Both the position numbers and the translations under genes were made by a program. The notes under the pieces were generated by a model. The model was not told the origin of the DNA, made no database searches, and saw only the letters and a list, made by a program, of their open reading frames with translations. From assembly GCF_000383615.1 (NCBI RefSeq), contig NZ_KB911592.1, positions 124,001-188,000 on the forward strand: a stretch of 64,000 bases of DNA. The letters run 5' to 3'. The stretch's first letter is position 1, and every line of letters starts with the position of its first letter. Origin of the DNA: Streptomyces canus 299MFChir4.1 (GTDB lineage Bacteria > Actinomycetota > Actinomycetes > Streptomycetales > Streptomycetaceae). This document shows, piece by piece, positions 51,057-60,086 of the stretch.

Positions 51057-51094
51057 CGATAGCGCTGTATCGGGACCTGGGCGAGGGAGGGCGC

Positions 51095-51850
51095 GTGAGC
51101 GTACGGGACAAGGTGGCACTCGTCACCGGAGCGGGGCGCGGTATCGGCGAGGCGATCGCCGACCGGCTCGCCGCCCAGGGAGCCGCGGTCGCCGTCTGCG
51201 ACCTGGACGCGGAGGCCGCCGCCAAGGTCGCGGGCCGCCTCGTCGAGCGGTACGGAGTGCGGGCGACGGGAGTCGGCGTGGACATCTCCGACAGCGCTGC
51301 CGTGCACGCGGCCGTGGAGCGGGTCACCGTCGAGCTCGGTCCGGTGGACGTCCTGGTCAACAACGCTGCCGTCGACGTCATCGGCCGCTTCGTCGACAGC
51401 ACCGAGAACACCTGGAACCGCATCATCGACGTCAATCTGCGCGGCACCATCACCATGACCCGGGCCGTACTGGACTCCATGATCGAGAGCGGGCGCGGCC
51501 GGATCGTGCACATCGCCTCGGACGCCGGCCGCGTCGGCTCGTCCGGCGAGGTGGTGTACTCCGCGACGAAGGGCGGGGTCATCGCCTTCGGCAAGGCGCT
51601 GGCCCGCGAGGTCGCCCGGCACGGCATCACCGTCAACAGCGTCTGCCCGGGTCCCACCGACACCGCGCTGCTCGGACAGGTCGCCGACTACAGCCAGAAG
51701 ATGTACGACGCGACCGTGCGGGCCATCCCGCTGCGCCGCGTCGCCCGGCCCGACGAGATCGCCGGTGTGGTGGCCTTCCTCGCGTCCGACGACGCCGCCT
51801 ACATGACCGGGCAGACGCTCTCGGTCAGCGGCGGACTGACGATGGTCTGA
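51095..51850 (+). CDS. Short-chain dehydrogenase/reductase
   Basis: 251 aa SDR with TGAGRGIG cofactor loop, DLDAEAA after strand 2 (NAD preference), NNAAVD, HIASDAGRVG and YSATKGG active site. Looks like a cyclohexanol- or 2-hydroxycyclohexanecarboxyl-CoA-type dehydrogenase in overall character, but the assignment is not firm. GTG 51095 with GAGGGAGG directly upstream. First of six rightward genes; the following crotonase starts one base after its stop. Confidence 0.85.
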   Translation: MSVRDKVALVTGAGRGIGEAIADRLAAQGAAVAVCDLDAEAAAKVAGRLVERYGVRATGVGVDISDSAAVHAAVERVTVELGPVDVLVNNAAVDVIGRFVDSTENTWNRIIDVNLRGTITMTRAVLDSMIESGRGRIVHIASDAGRVGSSGEVVYSATKGGVIAFGKALAREVARHGITVNSVCPGPTDTALLGQVADYSQKMYDATVRAIPLRRVARPDEIAGVVAFLASDDAAYMTGQTLSVSGGLTMV

Positions 51851-51851
51851 G

Positions 51852-52631
51852 GTGAGCACTGTGCTGCGTGCCGAACTCCGCGACAGAATCGCCGTGTTGA
51901 CGCTCGACCGGCCGGGGCAGCTCAACGCCCTCGGTTCCAGGACCGCCGACCAGCTGAAACTGGCCCTCGCCGACGTCCGCGACAACGACGACGTGCGCGC
52001 CCTGGTCATCACCGGTGCGGGACGGGCCTTCTCGGCCGGTGCCGACCTCGGTGAGATCGAATCGTTCACGGCACCCGGGCAGTTCCGTGCCTTCGTGGGG
52101 CGACTCACCGAGACGTTCGCGCTCCTTGAGGACTTCCCCAAGCCGTCGGTCGCGGCCCTGCACGGGTTCGCCTTCGGCGGCGGCCTGGAGCTGGCCCTCG
52201 CCTGCGACCTGCGGGTGGCCGAGCGCGGCACCCGGCTGGGTCTGCCCGAGATGAAACTCGGCGTACTGCCGGGCGCGGGCGGCACCCAGCGGCTGCCCCG
52301 CCTCCTGCCGCCCGCGATCGCCAAGCAGATGATCCTCACCGGCGAGCCGATCGACGCGGAGCGGGCTCACGCGCTCGGGCTCGTCAACGAACTCGCCGAG
52401 CCCGGCGGTGCGCTCAAGACCGCCGAAGCGCTGGCCGCGAAGCTGGCCGCCGGGGCCCCGCTCGCGCTCGCGGCCGGAAAACGCCTGATCGACTACGGCC
52501 TCGGCATGGACCTGGAGGCGGCGATCGCGTACGAGCGCGAAACCGTCGCGGTGCTGTTCAGCACCGAGGACCGGACCGAGGGACTCAAGGCCTTTCGGGA
52601 ACGCCGACCGGGCGACTTCCGCGGCGTGTAG
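51852..52631 (+). CDS. Enoyl-CoA hydratase (canonical)
   Basis: 259 aa crotonase. The only one of six in the window with both hydratase glutamates: GGGLELALACD and LPEMKLGVLPGAGGTQRL. It therefore should hydrate a trans-2-enoyl-CoA to the (3S)-hydroxyacyl-CoA. GTG 51852 lies one base after the SDR stop; GTG 51861 is an alternative. Coupled to the SDR, which could oxidise its product. Confidence 0.88.
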   Translation: MSTVLRAELRDRIAVLTLDRPGQLNALGSRTADQLKLALADVRDNDDVRALVITGAGRAFSAGADLGEIESFTAPGQFRAFVGRLTETFALLEDFPKPSVAALHGFAFGGGLELALACDLRVAERGTRLGLPEMKLGVLPGAGGTQRLPRLLPPAIAKQMILTGEPIDAERAHALGLVNELAEPGGALKTAEALAAKLAAGAPLALAAGKRLIDYGLGMDLEAAIAYERETVAVLFSTEDRTEGLKAFRERRPGDFRGV

Positions 52632-52682
52632 CAGGCGTACGGCGGGGGTTTTCAGACGTCCCGACTGATCTGGAGGTGGGCC

Positions 52683-53837
52683 GTGCGGCCACTGGAGGGC
52701 ATTGCCGTGGTCGAGCTGGGCATGTGGGTGGCGGCACCGGCCGCGGCCACCATGCTCGCCGACTGGGGCGCGGACGTGGTGAAGGTGGAGGCGCCGACCG
52801 GCGACCCCAACCGCTACACGCTCAAGCACGTCGGGCAGGACATCGACAGCGCTCCCCCGTTCGAGACCGACAACCGCGGCAAGCGCGGGATCGTCCTCGA
52901 CCTGCGCTCGCAGGACGGCAAGGACATACTGGAGCGGCTGCTGGAACGCACCGACGTGTTCGTCACCAACCTCCGCCCGGGCGCCCTGGAACGGCTGGGC
53001 CTGTCCCCGGACCAGCTGCGCACCCGCCATCCCCGCCTGGTCGTCGGCACATTGACGGGCTACGGCTGGACGGGCGCCGAGCGCGACCGCGCCGGGTACG
53101 ACGTCTCCGCGTTCTGGGCCCGCCCCGGCATCGCCGCCATGCTCAACCCGGCCGGGGAGCCGCCGCCCGGCATCCGGCCCGGCCTCGGCGACCGTACGGC
53201 CGCGGCCAACCTGGTCGCCGGCGTGCTGGCCGCGCTCCTGCGACGCGAACGCACCGGTGAAGGCGGGGTGGTGGACGTGTCCCTGCTGCGGTCCGGTACC
53301 TACGCCAACGGAAACGACCTCGCCCTGCAGAACTTCTTCGGCAAGCGCGGCCGTACCCGCCACCGCACCGAGCACGAGTCACCCCTCTACAACTCCTACC
53401 GGGCCGCAGACGACCGCTGGTTCTGGCTGGTCGGCCTGGAGGGCAACCGGCACTGGCCCGGCGTCGTCAAGGCGCTCGGCCGTAAGGACCTGGAGACGGA
53501 CGAGCGGTTCGCGACCGGCAGGGCCCGGCGCGGCCACGTACGCGAGCTGATCGCCGTGTTCGACGAGGAGTTCGCCAAGCGGCCCCTTGACGAGTGGGCC
53601 GAGCGCTTCGACGCCGAGGGCGTGTGGTGGGCGCCCGTGCAGACCCTGGCGGAGGTGGCGGCCGATCCGCAGGCGGAGGCGGTCGGGGCGTTCGTCGAAC
53701 AGCCCGGCATGGGTGACGCGCCGCCGCTGCGGACGGTGGCGACTCCGGTCGCCTTCTGGGGCGTCGACGAGAAGCCGCGCGGCGGCGCACCGACCCTCGG
53801 CGAGCACACCGACGAAGTGCTCCGCGAACTCAACTGA
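52683..53837 (+). CDS. CaiB/BaiF class III CoA-transferase
   Basis: 384 aa second CoA-transferase: VVELGMWVAAPAAATMLADWGADVVKVE (seen as VAAPAAATMLADWGADVVKVE pieces), DNRGKRGIVLDL, and the C-terminal TLGEHTDEVLRELN tail shared with 26724. The catalytic Asp position appears as YDVSAFWARPG-type sequence followed by GDRTAAANL, so the Asp is likely that of LGDRTAA. GTG 52683 follows GGAGGTGGG. Third gene of the rightward operon. Confidence 0.85.
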   Translation: MRPLEGIAVVELGMWVAAPAAATMLADWGADVVKVEAPTGDPNRYTLKHVGQDIDSAPPFETDNRGKRGIVLDLRSQDGKDILERLLERTDVFVTNLRPGALERLGLSPDQLRTRHPRLVVGTLTGYGWTGAERDRAGYDVSAFWARPGIAAMLNPAGEPPPGIRPGLGDRTAAANLVAGVLAALLRRERTGEGGVVDVSLLRSGTYANGNDLALQNFFGKRGRTRHRTEHESPLYNSYRAADDRWFWLVGLEGNRHWPGVVKALGRKDLETDERFATGRARRGHVRELIAVFDEEFAKRPLDEWAERFDAEGVWWAPVQTLAEVAADPQAEAVGAFVEQPGMGDAPPLRTVATPVAFWGVDEKPRGGAPTLGEHTDEVLRELN

Positions 53838-53860
53838 ACTCATCTATCTGGAGGTACGGC

Positions 53861-54772
53861 GTGGGCATCCTCGACGACAAGGTCGCCATCGTCACCGGCG
53901 GCGGCAGAGGCCTTGGCCGGGCGCACTGTCTGGCGCTCGCCGAGGCCGGCGCGACCGTGGTGGTGAACGACCTCGGCTCGGGCATACACGGCGAGCAGAC
54001 CGGTGACTCCCCCGCCGACGAGGTCGTCGCCGAGATCACCAAGCTCGGCGGCCGGGCCATCGCCAACCACTCCTCGGTGACGGACTGGGCGGCGACCGAG
54101 ACCATGGTCGCGGACACCGTCGCCGAGTTCGGCCGCCTCGACATCGTCGTGAACAACGCGGGGATCGTGCGCGACCGCATGCTGTTCTCGATGACCGAGG
54201 CCGAGTTCGACACCGTCATCGCGGTGCATCTGAAGGGCACCTTCGCACTCACCCGACACGCGTGCGCGCACTGGCGCGAGGCGTCCAAGCGAGGCGAGCG
54301 CGTGACAGGCCGCGTGATCAACACGACCTCCGGGACCGGCCTGTTCGGCAACCAGGGCCAGTCCAACTACGGGGCGGCGAAGGCCGGGATCGCCGGGCTC
54401 ACCGTCCTCACCGCCCTGGAGATGCGCAAGTACGGCGTCACCGCGAACGCCATCTCGCCCATCGCGGCCACGCGGATGACGGACGGACTGGCCGTCGGCG
54501 AGTCCCTCCAGGCCGCCGAGGGCTTCGACCCGCGCGATCCCGCCAACGCCTCCGGAGTCGTCGTCTACCTGGCCTCCGACAGCGCGGCCTGGCTGACCGG
54601 CCAGGTCCTGCGCATCGAGGGCAACCGCCTCAACCGCCTGCAAGGCTGGACCGTCGCCGCCGTCCACCCCAGCCGGTCCGGCCAGGCCCTCGCCTACGAC
54701 GAACTCGTCGACGCCGTACCGCAGTTGTACGCAGCCATGCCCGCGGGTCGGGCGACGGGCGCCGGCCAGTGA
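53861..54772 (+). CDS. MFE-2/Hsd4A-like (3R)-hydroxyacyl-CoA dehydrogenase
   Basis: 303 aa SDR of the longer type found as the dehydrogenase half of peroxisomal multifunctional enzyme 2 and as Hsd4A/ChsB1 in steroid catabolism: TGGGRGLGRAHCLALAEAGA, VVNDLGSG, NNAGIVRDRMLFSM, IAVHLKGTF, INTTSGTGLFGNQGQSNYGAAKAG. It is a clear paralogue of 60597-61508. Expected to oxidise (3R)-hydroxyacyl-CoA, matching the MaoC hydratase stereochemistry. GTG 53861 with GGAGG upstream; stop overlaps the DoxX-like start (GTGA). Confidence 0.87.
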   Translation: MGILDDKVAIVTGGGRGLGRAHCLALAEAGATVVVNDLGSGIHGEQTGDSPADEVVAEITKLGGRAIANHSSVTDWAATETMVADTVAEFGRLDIVVNNAGIVRDRMLFSMTEAEFDTVIAVHLKGTFALTRHACAHWREASKRGERVTGRVINTTSGTGLFGNQGQSNYGAAKAGIAGLTVLTALEMRKYGVTANAISPIAATRMTDGLAVGESLQAAEGFDPRDPANASGVVVYLASDSAAWLTGQVLRIEGNRLNRLQGWTVAAVHPSRSGQALAYDELVDAVPQLYAAMPAGRATGAGQ

Positions 54773-55280
54773 AGGGCCACGACGCCGCCGCCCTCGTGCT
54801 GCGCGCGACCCTCGGCCCGATGCTCTTCGCGCACGGCTGGAACAAGGTCGCCGGACCGGGCGGGCTCAAGGGCACCACGGGCTGGTTCGAGGCGCTGGGC
54901 CTCCAGCCGGCCGAGGTGCACGCCCGCATGGCGGCCGGCACCGAGATGGCGGCGGGCGTCGGCATCACGCTCGGCGCCGCCAACCCGCTCCCCGCGGCGG
55001 CGGCCGTCGGCCTGATGACCAGGCCGCGCGCACCGACCACCGCGGCAAGGGCTTCTTCGTCTTCAAGGGCGGCTGGGAGTACGCCGGTGTCGTGGGCGGC
55101 GCGGCCGTCGCACTGGCCGCGCTGGGCAACGGTCGGTACTCGCTCGACGCCCTGCTGCGACGCCAACGCGCGGGCGCCGGGCACGCGTTGCTGGCAGCAG
55201 GGATCGGAACGGCGAGCGCGGCGGCGCTGCTGGCGCTGTCCTACCGGCCCGAAAAGAAACCTGACGAGACAGATCAGTGA
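54769..55280 (+). pseudogene. DoxX-like membrane protein, single-base frameshift
   Basis: The first frame from GTG 54769 gives HDAAALVLRATLGPMLFAHG, WFEALGLQ and GVGITLGAANPLPAAAAVGLM, a DoxX-like pattern with hydrophobic helices. At about 55017-55022 the frame is lost. The matching continuation is in the next frame: AARTDHRGKGFFVFKGGWEY, AGVVGGAAVALAALGNGRYS and LSYRPEKKPDETDQ, ending at TGA 55278-55280. The span is 512 nt, one base short of a whole number of codons. About 170 aa with four helices if repaired. DoxX-type proteins are small membrane subunits associated with quinone or sulfur oxidation. Confidence 0.78.
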
Positions 55281-55310
55281 GACCGATGAGGGCAACAAGG
55301 GAGAGTCGAC

Positions 55311-56468
55311 ATGGACGCGGCTGACTTCAGCGCGGTGCTGTCCGAGGTCCGGCGTTTCGTCCGGGACCGCGTCGTGCCGCTAGAGGCGGAGATCGATGAG
55401 ACGGACGAGATGCCCGCGGACATCCGCGAGGCGGCCAAGAAGATGGGCCTGTTCGGCTTCGCGCTGCCCGAGGAGTACGGCGGCCTGGGTCTGTCGATGC
55501 TCGAAGAGGCCCAGTTGATGTTCGAGTTGGGCTACACGACTCCGTCCCTGCGTTCGATGTTCGGCACGAACAACGGCATCGCCGGTCATGTCCTCATGGT
55601 CGGCGGCACGGAGGAACAGAAGGCTCACTGGCTGCCGAGGATCGCCTCGGGTGAGGTTCTGGCGTCGTTCGCGCTCACCGAGCCGGAGGCGGGCTCCGAT
55701 CCCTCGACGCTCACCACGAAGGCACACCTCGACGGCGACGAGTGGGTGATCAACGGCGCCAAGCGGTATATCACCAACGCGCCGCTAGCTGACGTCTTCA
55801 TGGTCTTCGCCCGCACCGACCCGGATGCGCCGCGCACCCGCGGCATCTCCACCTTCCTGGTCCCGGCCGGCACCCCGGGTCTCACCGTGGCTCCCAAGGA
55901 CCACAAGATGGGCCAGTTCGGCGCCTGGACCGCGGACGTGTTCTTCGACGACGTCCGGGTGCCTGCCTCCGCGCTCGTCGGCGGCGAGGACGGCCTGAAC
56001 CGGGGCTTCGGCACCGCGATGGGCTGTATCGCGCACGGACGGGTCCACATCTCCGCGCTGATGGTCGGCATGGCCGAGCGTCTGGTCGACGAGTCGGTCG
56101 CCTACGCGAGCACCCGCAAGCAGTCCGGGAAGCTCATCGGCTCCTTCCAGCTCGTCCAGGGTCTGATCGCCGACGCGCAGACCGACTACTACGCCGGACG
56201 CGCCACCGTCCTGGAGGCCGCCCGCGCCTTCGACGCCGGCACGGACACCAAGATCGGCCCGTCCTGCACGAAGTACTTCGCCAGCGAGATGGTGTGGCGG
56301 GTCGCCGACCGGGCGGTGCAGGTCCACGGCGGCGCGGGCTACATGCGCGGGGTCGCCGTCGAGCGCTTCTACCGGGACGCCCGGCTGTTCCGCATCTACG
56401 AGGGCACCAGCCAGATCCAGCAGGTCATCATCGCGAAGGCGCTGCTGGGTGAGGCGGCGCGCGGCTGA
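55311..56468 (+). CDS. Acyl-CoA dehydrogenase
   Basis: 385 aa canonical acyl-CoA dehydrogenase. ALPEEYGGLGLSMLEEAQLMFELGY, LTEPEAGSDPSTLTTKA, GAKRYITNAPLADVFMVFAR, and C-terminal RIYEGTSQIQQVIIAKALL, where Glu364 is the catalytic base of medium-chain-type enzymes. It is the only one of the eight with that Glu in place. Last gene of the rightward operon, followed by a terminator. Feeds electrons to ETF. Confidence 0.9.
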   Translation: MDAADFSAVLSEVRRFVRDRVVPLEAEIDETDEMPADIREAAKKMGLFGFALPEEYGGLGLSMLEEAQLMFELGYTTPSLRSMFGTNNGIAGHVLMVGGTEEQKAHWLPRIASGEVLASFALTEPEAGSDPSTLTTKAHLDGDEWVINGAKRYITNAPLADVFMVFARTDPDAPRTRGISTFLVPAGTPGLTVAPKDHKMGQFGAWTADVFFDDVRVPASALVGGEDGLNRGFGTAMGCIAHGRVHISALMVGMAERLVDESVAYASTRKQSGKLIGSFQLVQGLIADAQTDYYAGRATVLEAARAFDAGTDTKIGPSCTKYFASEMVWRVADRAVQVHGGAGYMRGVAVERFYRDARLFRIYEGTSQIQQVIIAKALLGEAARG

Positions 56469-56489
56469 GCGGTTGGCGCAGACAAGGCA

Positions 56490-56515
56490 GAGGCCCCGGG
56501 ATGACTCGGGGCCTC
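56490..56515. terminator. Terminator hairpin with T-rich tail
   Basis: GAGGCCCCG (56490-56498) pairs with 56507-56515 around an 8-nt loop and is followed by CTTCTTGTCTT. It lies between two convergent acyl-CoA dehydrogenase genes. Confidence 0.82.
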
Positions 56516-56535
56516 TTCTTGTCTTGCCGCTGCCC

Positions 56536-57651
56536 TCAGATCCCGAGCCGGTCCAGCAGCCGCTCGTGGTACACCGCCGGGCCGCCGAACAGCAGCTGCG
56601 AGGACTTGGCGCGCCGGAAGTACAGGTGGGCGGGATGCTCCCAGGTGAAGCCGATGCCGCCGTGGACCTGGATGTTCTCCATGGCGGCGAGCATGTACGC
56701 CCGTGAGCAGCAGGCGTGTGCCACGGCGGCGGCGACCGGGAAGTCCGGGGAGTCCTCGTCGGCCAGTCGGGCCGCCTCACGGGAGGCGGCTTCGGCGAGT
56801 TCCACCTGGACGAGCATGTCGGCGCACTTGTGCTTGACCGCCTGGAAGGAACCGATCGGCCGGCCGAACTGATGGCGGACGCGGGCGTAGTCCGCGCTCG
56901 TCTCCAGGCACCGCCGTGCCCCGCCCGCCTGCTCGGCGGCCAGCCCGACCGAGGCGATGTCGAGGACCCTGGCCATGATGCGGCCGCCCGCCCCCTGCGC
57001 CCCGACGAGCGTCGCGGGCACGGCGTCCAGGGTCAGCCGGGCCAAGGCCCGGGTGGCGTCCAGGGTTTCCATCGGCTCCGCCGTGAGTCCCGCGGCTTCC
57101 CGCTCCACCGCGAAGAGCGTGGGGCCTGCCACGGTACGGGCGACGACGAGGATCAGGTCGGCCGTCGTACCGTCGACGACGAAGCACTTGCGGCCGCGTA
57201 CCGTCCAGCCGCCGTCGCCGTCCGGCACGGCGCGCGCGGAGACCATGGCGGGGTCCCAGGAGCCGTGCTCTTCGGCGACGGCGAGGGTGGCCGTGGTGCG
57301 TCCGGAGGCGATGCCGGGGAGGAGGCGCGCACAGGCCGCTTTGTCCCCCGATGCCAGCAGGGCCTGGGCCGCCAGGAGGACGGTGGCGAAGAAGGGAGCG
57401 CAGAACAGCGCGCGGCCCATCTCCTCCAGGACGACGCCGAGTTCGACCAGGCCGAAGCCGTCACCGCCGTACTCCTCAGGGATCGCCAGGCCCGGCAGGC
57501 GCAGTTGGTCGGCCGCCTGGGACCACACCGCCGGGTCGAAACGCGGCTCGCTCTCCATGAGCTTGCGTACGGCCTCCTCAGGCGACTTGGCCTCCAGGAA
57601 CTCCCGTACGGATGACCGCAGTTCCCGCAGTTCGCTCTCGTCGGCGGTCAC
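56536..57651 (-). CDS. Acyl-CoA dehydrogenase, smaller partner-type subunit
   Basis: 371 aa, class of 30440 and 38091: ESELRELRSSVREFL, GLAIPEEYGGDGFG, VAEEHGSWDP in place of the SEPxAGSD loop, and NIQVHGGIGFTWEHPAHLYFRRAK. GTG 57651 overlaps the stop of the larger subunit gene (GTGA), a strong sign of stoichiometric co-translation. Last of seven genes in the leftward operon from 63564. Confidence 0.87.
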   Translation of the reverse strand: MTADESELRELRSSVREFLEAKSPEEAVRKLMESEPRFDPAVWSQAADQLRLPGLAIPEEYGGDGFGLVELGVVLEEMGRALFCAPFFATVLLAAQALLASGDKAACARLLPGIASGRTTATLAVAEEHGSWDPAMVSARAVPDGDGGWTVRGRKCFVVDGTTADLILVVARTVAGPTLFAVEREAAGLTAEPMETLDATRALARLTLDAVPATLVGAQGAGGRIMARVLDIASVGLAAEQAGGARRCLETSADYARVRHQFGRPIGSFQAVKHKCADMLVQVELAEAASREAARLADEDSPDFPVAAAVAHACCSRAYMLAAMENIQVHGGIGFTWEHPAHLYFRRAKSSQLLFGGPAVYHERLLDRLGI

Positions 57652-58895
57652 GGCCGCACCTCCTTGGCAGCGGCGGTCACCGGTTCCTTGGGCAGGCCCA
57701 GGACGCGTTCCGCGAGGATGTTCTTCATGATCTCCTCGGTGCCGCCGAGGATGCGCAACGCCGGGGTGGCGAGGAGGAGTTCGGTCCAGGCGTAGGTGCC
57801 CCACTGGCCGGTGTCGGCGATGATCCGGGGGCCGAGCACGTCGGACACGAAGTGCGCCGCCCGGGTCAGGTTCTGGCCGTACATCAGCTTCGACACGGAC
57901 ATCTCGGGGCCCGGCGCCACTCCGGCACGAAGCTTGCGCAGGGCGCGGGCGTTGAGGTGCTCGGTGGCCATGACGTCCACGAGCAGTTCGGCGAGGCGGG
58001 CGCGCAGGGCGCGGTCGTCCCACGTCCAGGTGGCCCGCATGAGCGCCGAGAGGTGGTCCGGTGACAGGGCGGCGGCCACCGGGCCCACCCCCTCGCTGCC
58101 GACGGTCGCGCGCTCGTTCATCAGGGTGGTCAGGGCGACCGTCCAGCCGCCGTCGACCTCGCCGAGCCGGTGGTCGTCGGGGATCCGGACGTCGGTGAGG
58201 AACACCTCGTTGAAGTCCGCGCCGCCGGTCATCTGCCGCAGCGGCCGGACCTCGACGCCCGGCGTGTCCATGGGGACCAGGAAGGCCGTGATACCGCGGT
58301 GCTTGGGCGCGTCCGGGTTCGTCCGGGTGAGGGCGAGGCCGATCTGGCTGTGCTGGGCGACCGAGGTCCACACCTTCTGCCCGTTCAGCACCCAGCTGTC
58401 GCCCTGGCGGACGGCCCGGGTCGCAACGCTCGCCAGGTCGGATCCGGCGCCGGGTTCGCTGAACAGCTGGCAGGCGATGGCGTCCCCGCGGTACATCGCG
58501 GGCAGCCAGCGGTCCTTGATGTGGGGCTGGGCGTGGGCCAGGATCGTCGGCCCGATCATGCCCAGGCCGATCACACTGAGCACACCGGTGTCGGCGACGT
58601 CGTACTCCGACTCGACGGCGTCGTAGAGCAGGTCGTGCACGGGGGTCAGGCCCCGGCCGCCGTACTCCACCGGTCCGGTGGTCCAGCCGAAGCCGTTCTC
58701 GTGGCGGATCCGCTGCCACTCCCGGGCCCGTTGCACGAACTCCCGCTCCTCGTCGGGCGGGAGGCTGCTGAAGTACGCCATCGAGTCGTCGCCCTCGCCC
58801 CAGGTGAAGGCGGTGCGGTCGGGGGCCTTCGCCGCGTGCGCGTCGAGGAAGCGGCGCGCCTCGGCGGCGAAGTCCTGCATGTCGTCGGATTCCAT
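57648..58895 (-). CDS. Acyl-CoA dehydrogenase, larger subunit
   Basis: 415 aa, larger FadE type: QLFSEPGAGSDLASVATRA, NGQKVWTSVAQHSQIGLAL, VRPLRQMTGGADFNEVFLT, and C-terminal GGTEEIMKNILAERVLGLPKEP. Partner of the coupled 56536 product, giving a probable alpha2beta2 enzyme like ChsE-type steroid dehydrogenases (inference from architecture). Starts 42 bp after the thiolase-like gene. Confidence 0.88.
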   Translation of the reverse strand: MESDDMQDFAAEARRFLDAHAAKAPDRTAFTWGEGDDSMAYFSSLPPDEEREFVQRAREWQRIRHENGFGWTTGPVEYGGRGLTPVHDLLYDAVESEYDVADTGVLSVIGLGMIGPTILAHAQPHIKDRWLPAMYRGDAIACQLFSEPGAGSDLASVATRAVRQGDSWVLNGQKVWTSVAQHSQIGLALTRTNPDAPKHRGITAFLVPMDTPGVEVRPLRQMTGGADFNEVFLTDVRIPDDHRLGEVDGGWTVALTTLMNERATVGSEGVGPVAAALSPDHLSALMRATWTWDDRALRARLAELLVDVMATEHLNARALRKLRAGVAPGPEMSVSKLMYGQNLTRAAHFVSDVLGPRIIADTGQWGTYAWTELLLATPALRILGGTEEIMKNILAERVLGLPKEPVTAAAKEVRP

Positions 58896-58937
58896 CGCGT
58901 TCGCTCCGCGGTCAGAAAGAGGTTCAGGTCGAGAGGA

Positions 58938-60086
58938 TCAGGTCGAGAGGATCGTCACCGCCGACGCACCGGGCGCGCCGTACAAGTGGGTGTAGCCGAC
59001 GCGCGGTGTGCCGGGGATCTGGCGGGTGCCCGCCGTACCGCGCAGTTGGAGGACGATCTCGTGGATCTGGCGCAGTCCGGACGCGCCGATCGGTTCGCCG
59101 TTGCCGAGCAGTCCGCCGTCGGTGTTGACCGGGAGCCGGCCGCCGATCTCGGTGGCGCCCTCGGCGATGAGGCGTTCCTGCTCGCCGTCCTTGCAGAGGC
59201 CGTTCTCCGCCATGTGGATGATCTCCGACCCGGCGTCGGTGTCCTGGAGCTGGGCGACGTCGACGTCCTCGGGGCCGATGCCCGCGCGTTCGTACGCGTC
59301 CCGGGAGGCGTCCACACTCGGGCTGTCCACGGGCTCCCCGACCGGGAACGACGGGCTCTGCACCTCGAACGCGCCGAGCCTGCGGCTGCGCAGGGCGGTG
59401 GAGCGGACCCGCACCGGCTTCCCTGTGTACTTGTGGGCCTGGTCGGCCCGGCACATCACGATCGCCGCCGCGCCCTCGTTCGGGCCGCAATACATGAACT
59501 GGCGCAGGGGGTAGTTGAGGACCGGGGAGGCGAGGACCTCCTCGGGCGTGAGGGGCGTGCGGCGCCAGGCCTTCTCGTTGCCGGCCGCGTTGCGGAAGTT
59601 CTTGGAGGCCACGCGGGCGAGCGTCCGGTGGGAGATGCCGTGCTCGTGCATATAGCGGTTGATCTTCATGCCGAAGAAGTGGGTGGTGAGGAAGAGCCCG
59701 GTCTGCCCGTACCAGGAGGGGATGCCGGCCACGGACGGGTCGGCGGCGAAGGCACCGCGCGGGTGCTTGTCCAGGCCGATGGCGATGGTCAGGTCGTGCT
59801 CGCCGGTCTCGATCGCGCGGGCGGCCAGCGCCACCGCCGTACCGGCCGTCGCGCAGCCGTTGAAGACACCGCGCAGGGGTACGCCGGTCAGGCCGAGCCG
59901 GCCGACGATCGCATCCGGGTTGGCGACCTCGTAGCTGCCGATGTAACCGCCCTGGATCTGCGGCCAGTTCACGCCCGCGTCGGCGAGGGCCAGCCGTACC
60001 GCGTCCGCGCCCATGTCCAGCGCGGGCTTGCCGGGGAAGCGGCCGAAGGGGTGCAGGCCCACCCCGATGATGACGGCCTCGGTCAT
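58938..60086 (-). CDS. Ltp2-like thiolase-fold retro-aldolase
   Basis: 382 aa SCP2-class thiolase fold. FNGCATAGTAVA keeps a Cys, but the later motifs read QLQDTDAGSE (not HDCF) and NGEPIGASGLRQI (Glu for the His of GHPxG), followed by VGYTHLYGAPGASAVTIL. These features resemble Ltp2, which with a DUF35 domain cleaves the C-C bond of steroid side-chain 3-hydroxyacyl-CoAs by retro-aldol reaction. The next upstream gene is a DUF35 protein with ATGA overlap. A 14-bp direct duplication (58924-58937 and 58938-58951) sits across its stop codon. Confidence 0.8.
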   Translation of the reverse strand: MTEAVIIGVGLHPFGRFPGKPALDMGADAVRLALADAGVNWPQIQGGYIGSYEVANPDAIVGRLGLTGVPLRGVFNGCATAGTAVALAARAIETGEHDLTIAIGLDKHPRGAFAADPSVAGIPSWYGQTGLFLTTHFFGMKINRYMHEHGISHRTLARVASKNFRNAAGNEKAWRRTPLTPEEVLASPVLNYPLRQFMYCGPNEGAAAIVMCRADQAHKYTGKPVRVRSTALRSRRLGAFEVQSPSFPVGEPVDSPSVDASRDAYERAGIGPEDVDVAQLQDTDAGSEIIHMAENGLCKDGEQERLIAEGATEIGGRLPVNTDGGLLGNGEPIGASGLRQIHEIVLQLRGTAGTRQIPGTPRVGYTHLYGAPGASAVTILST

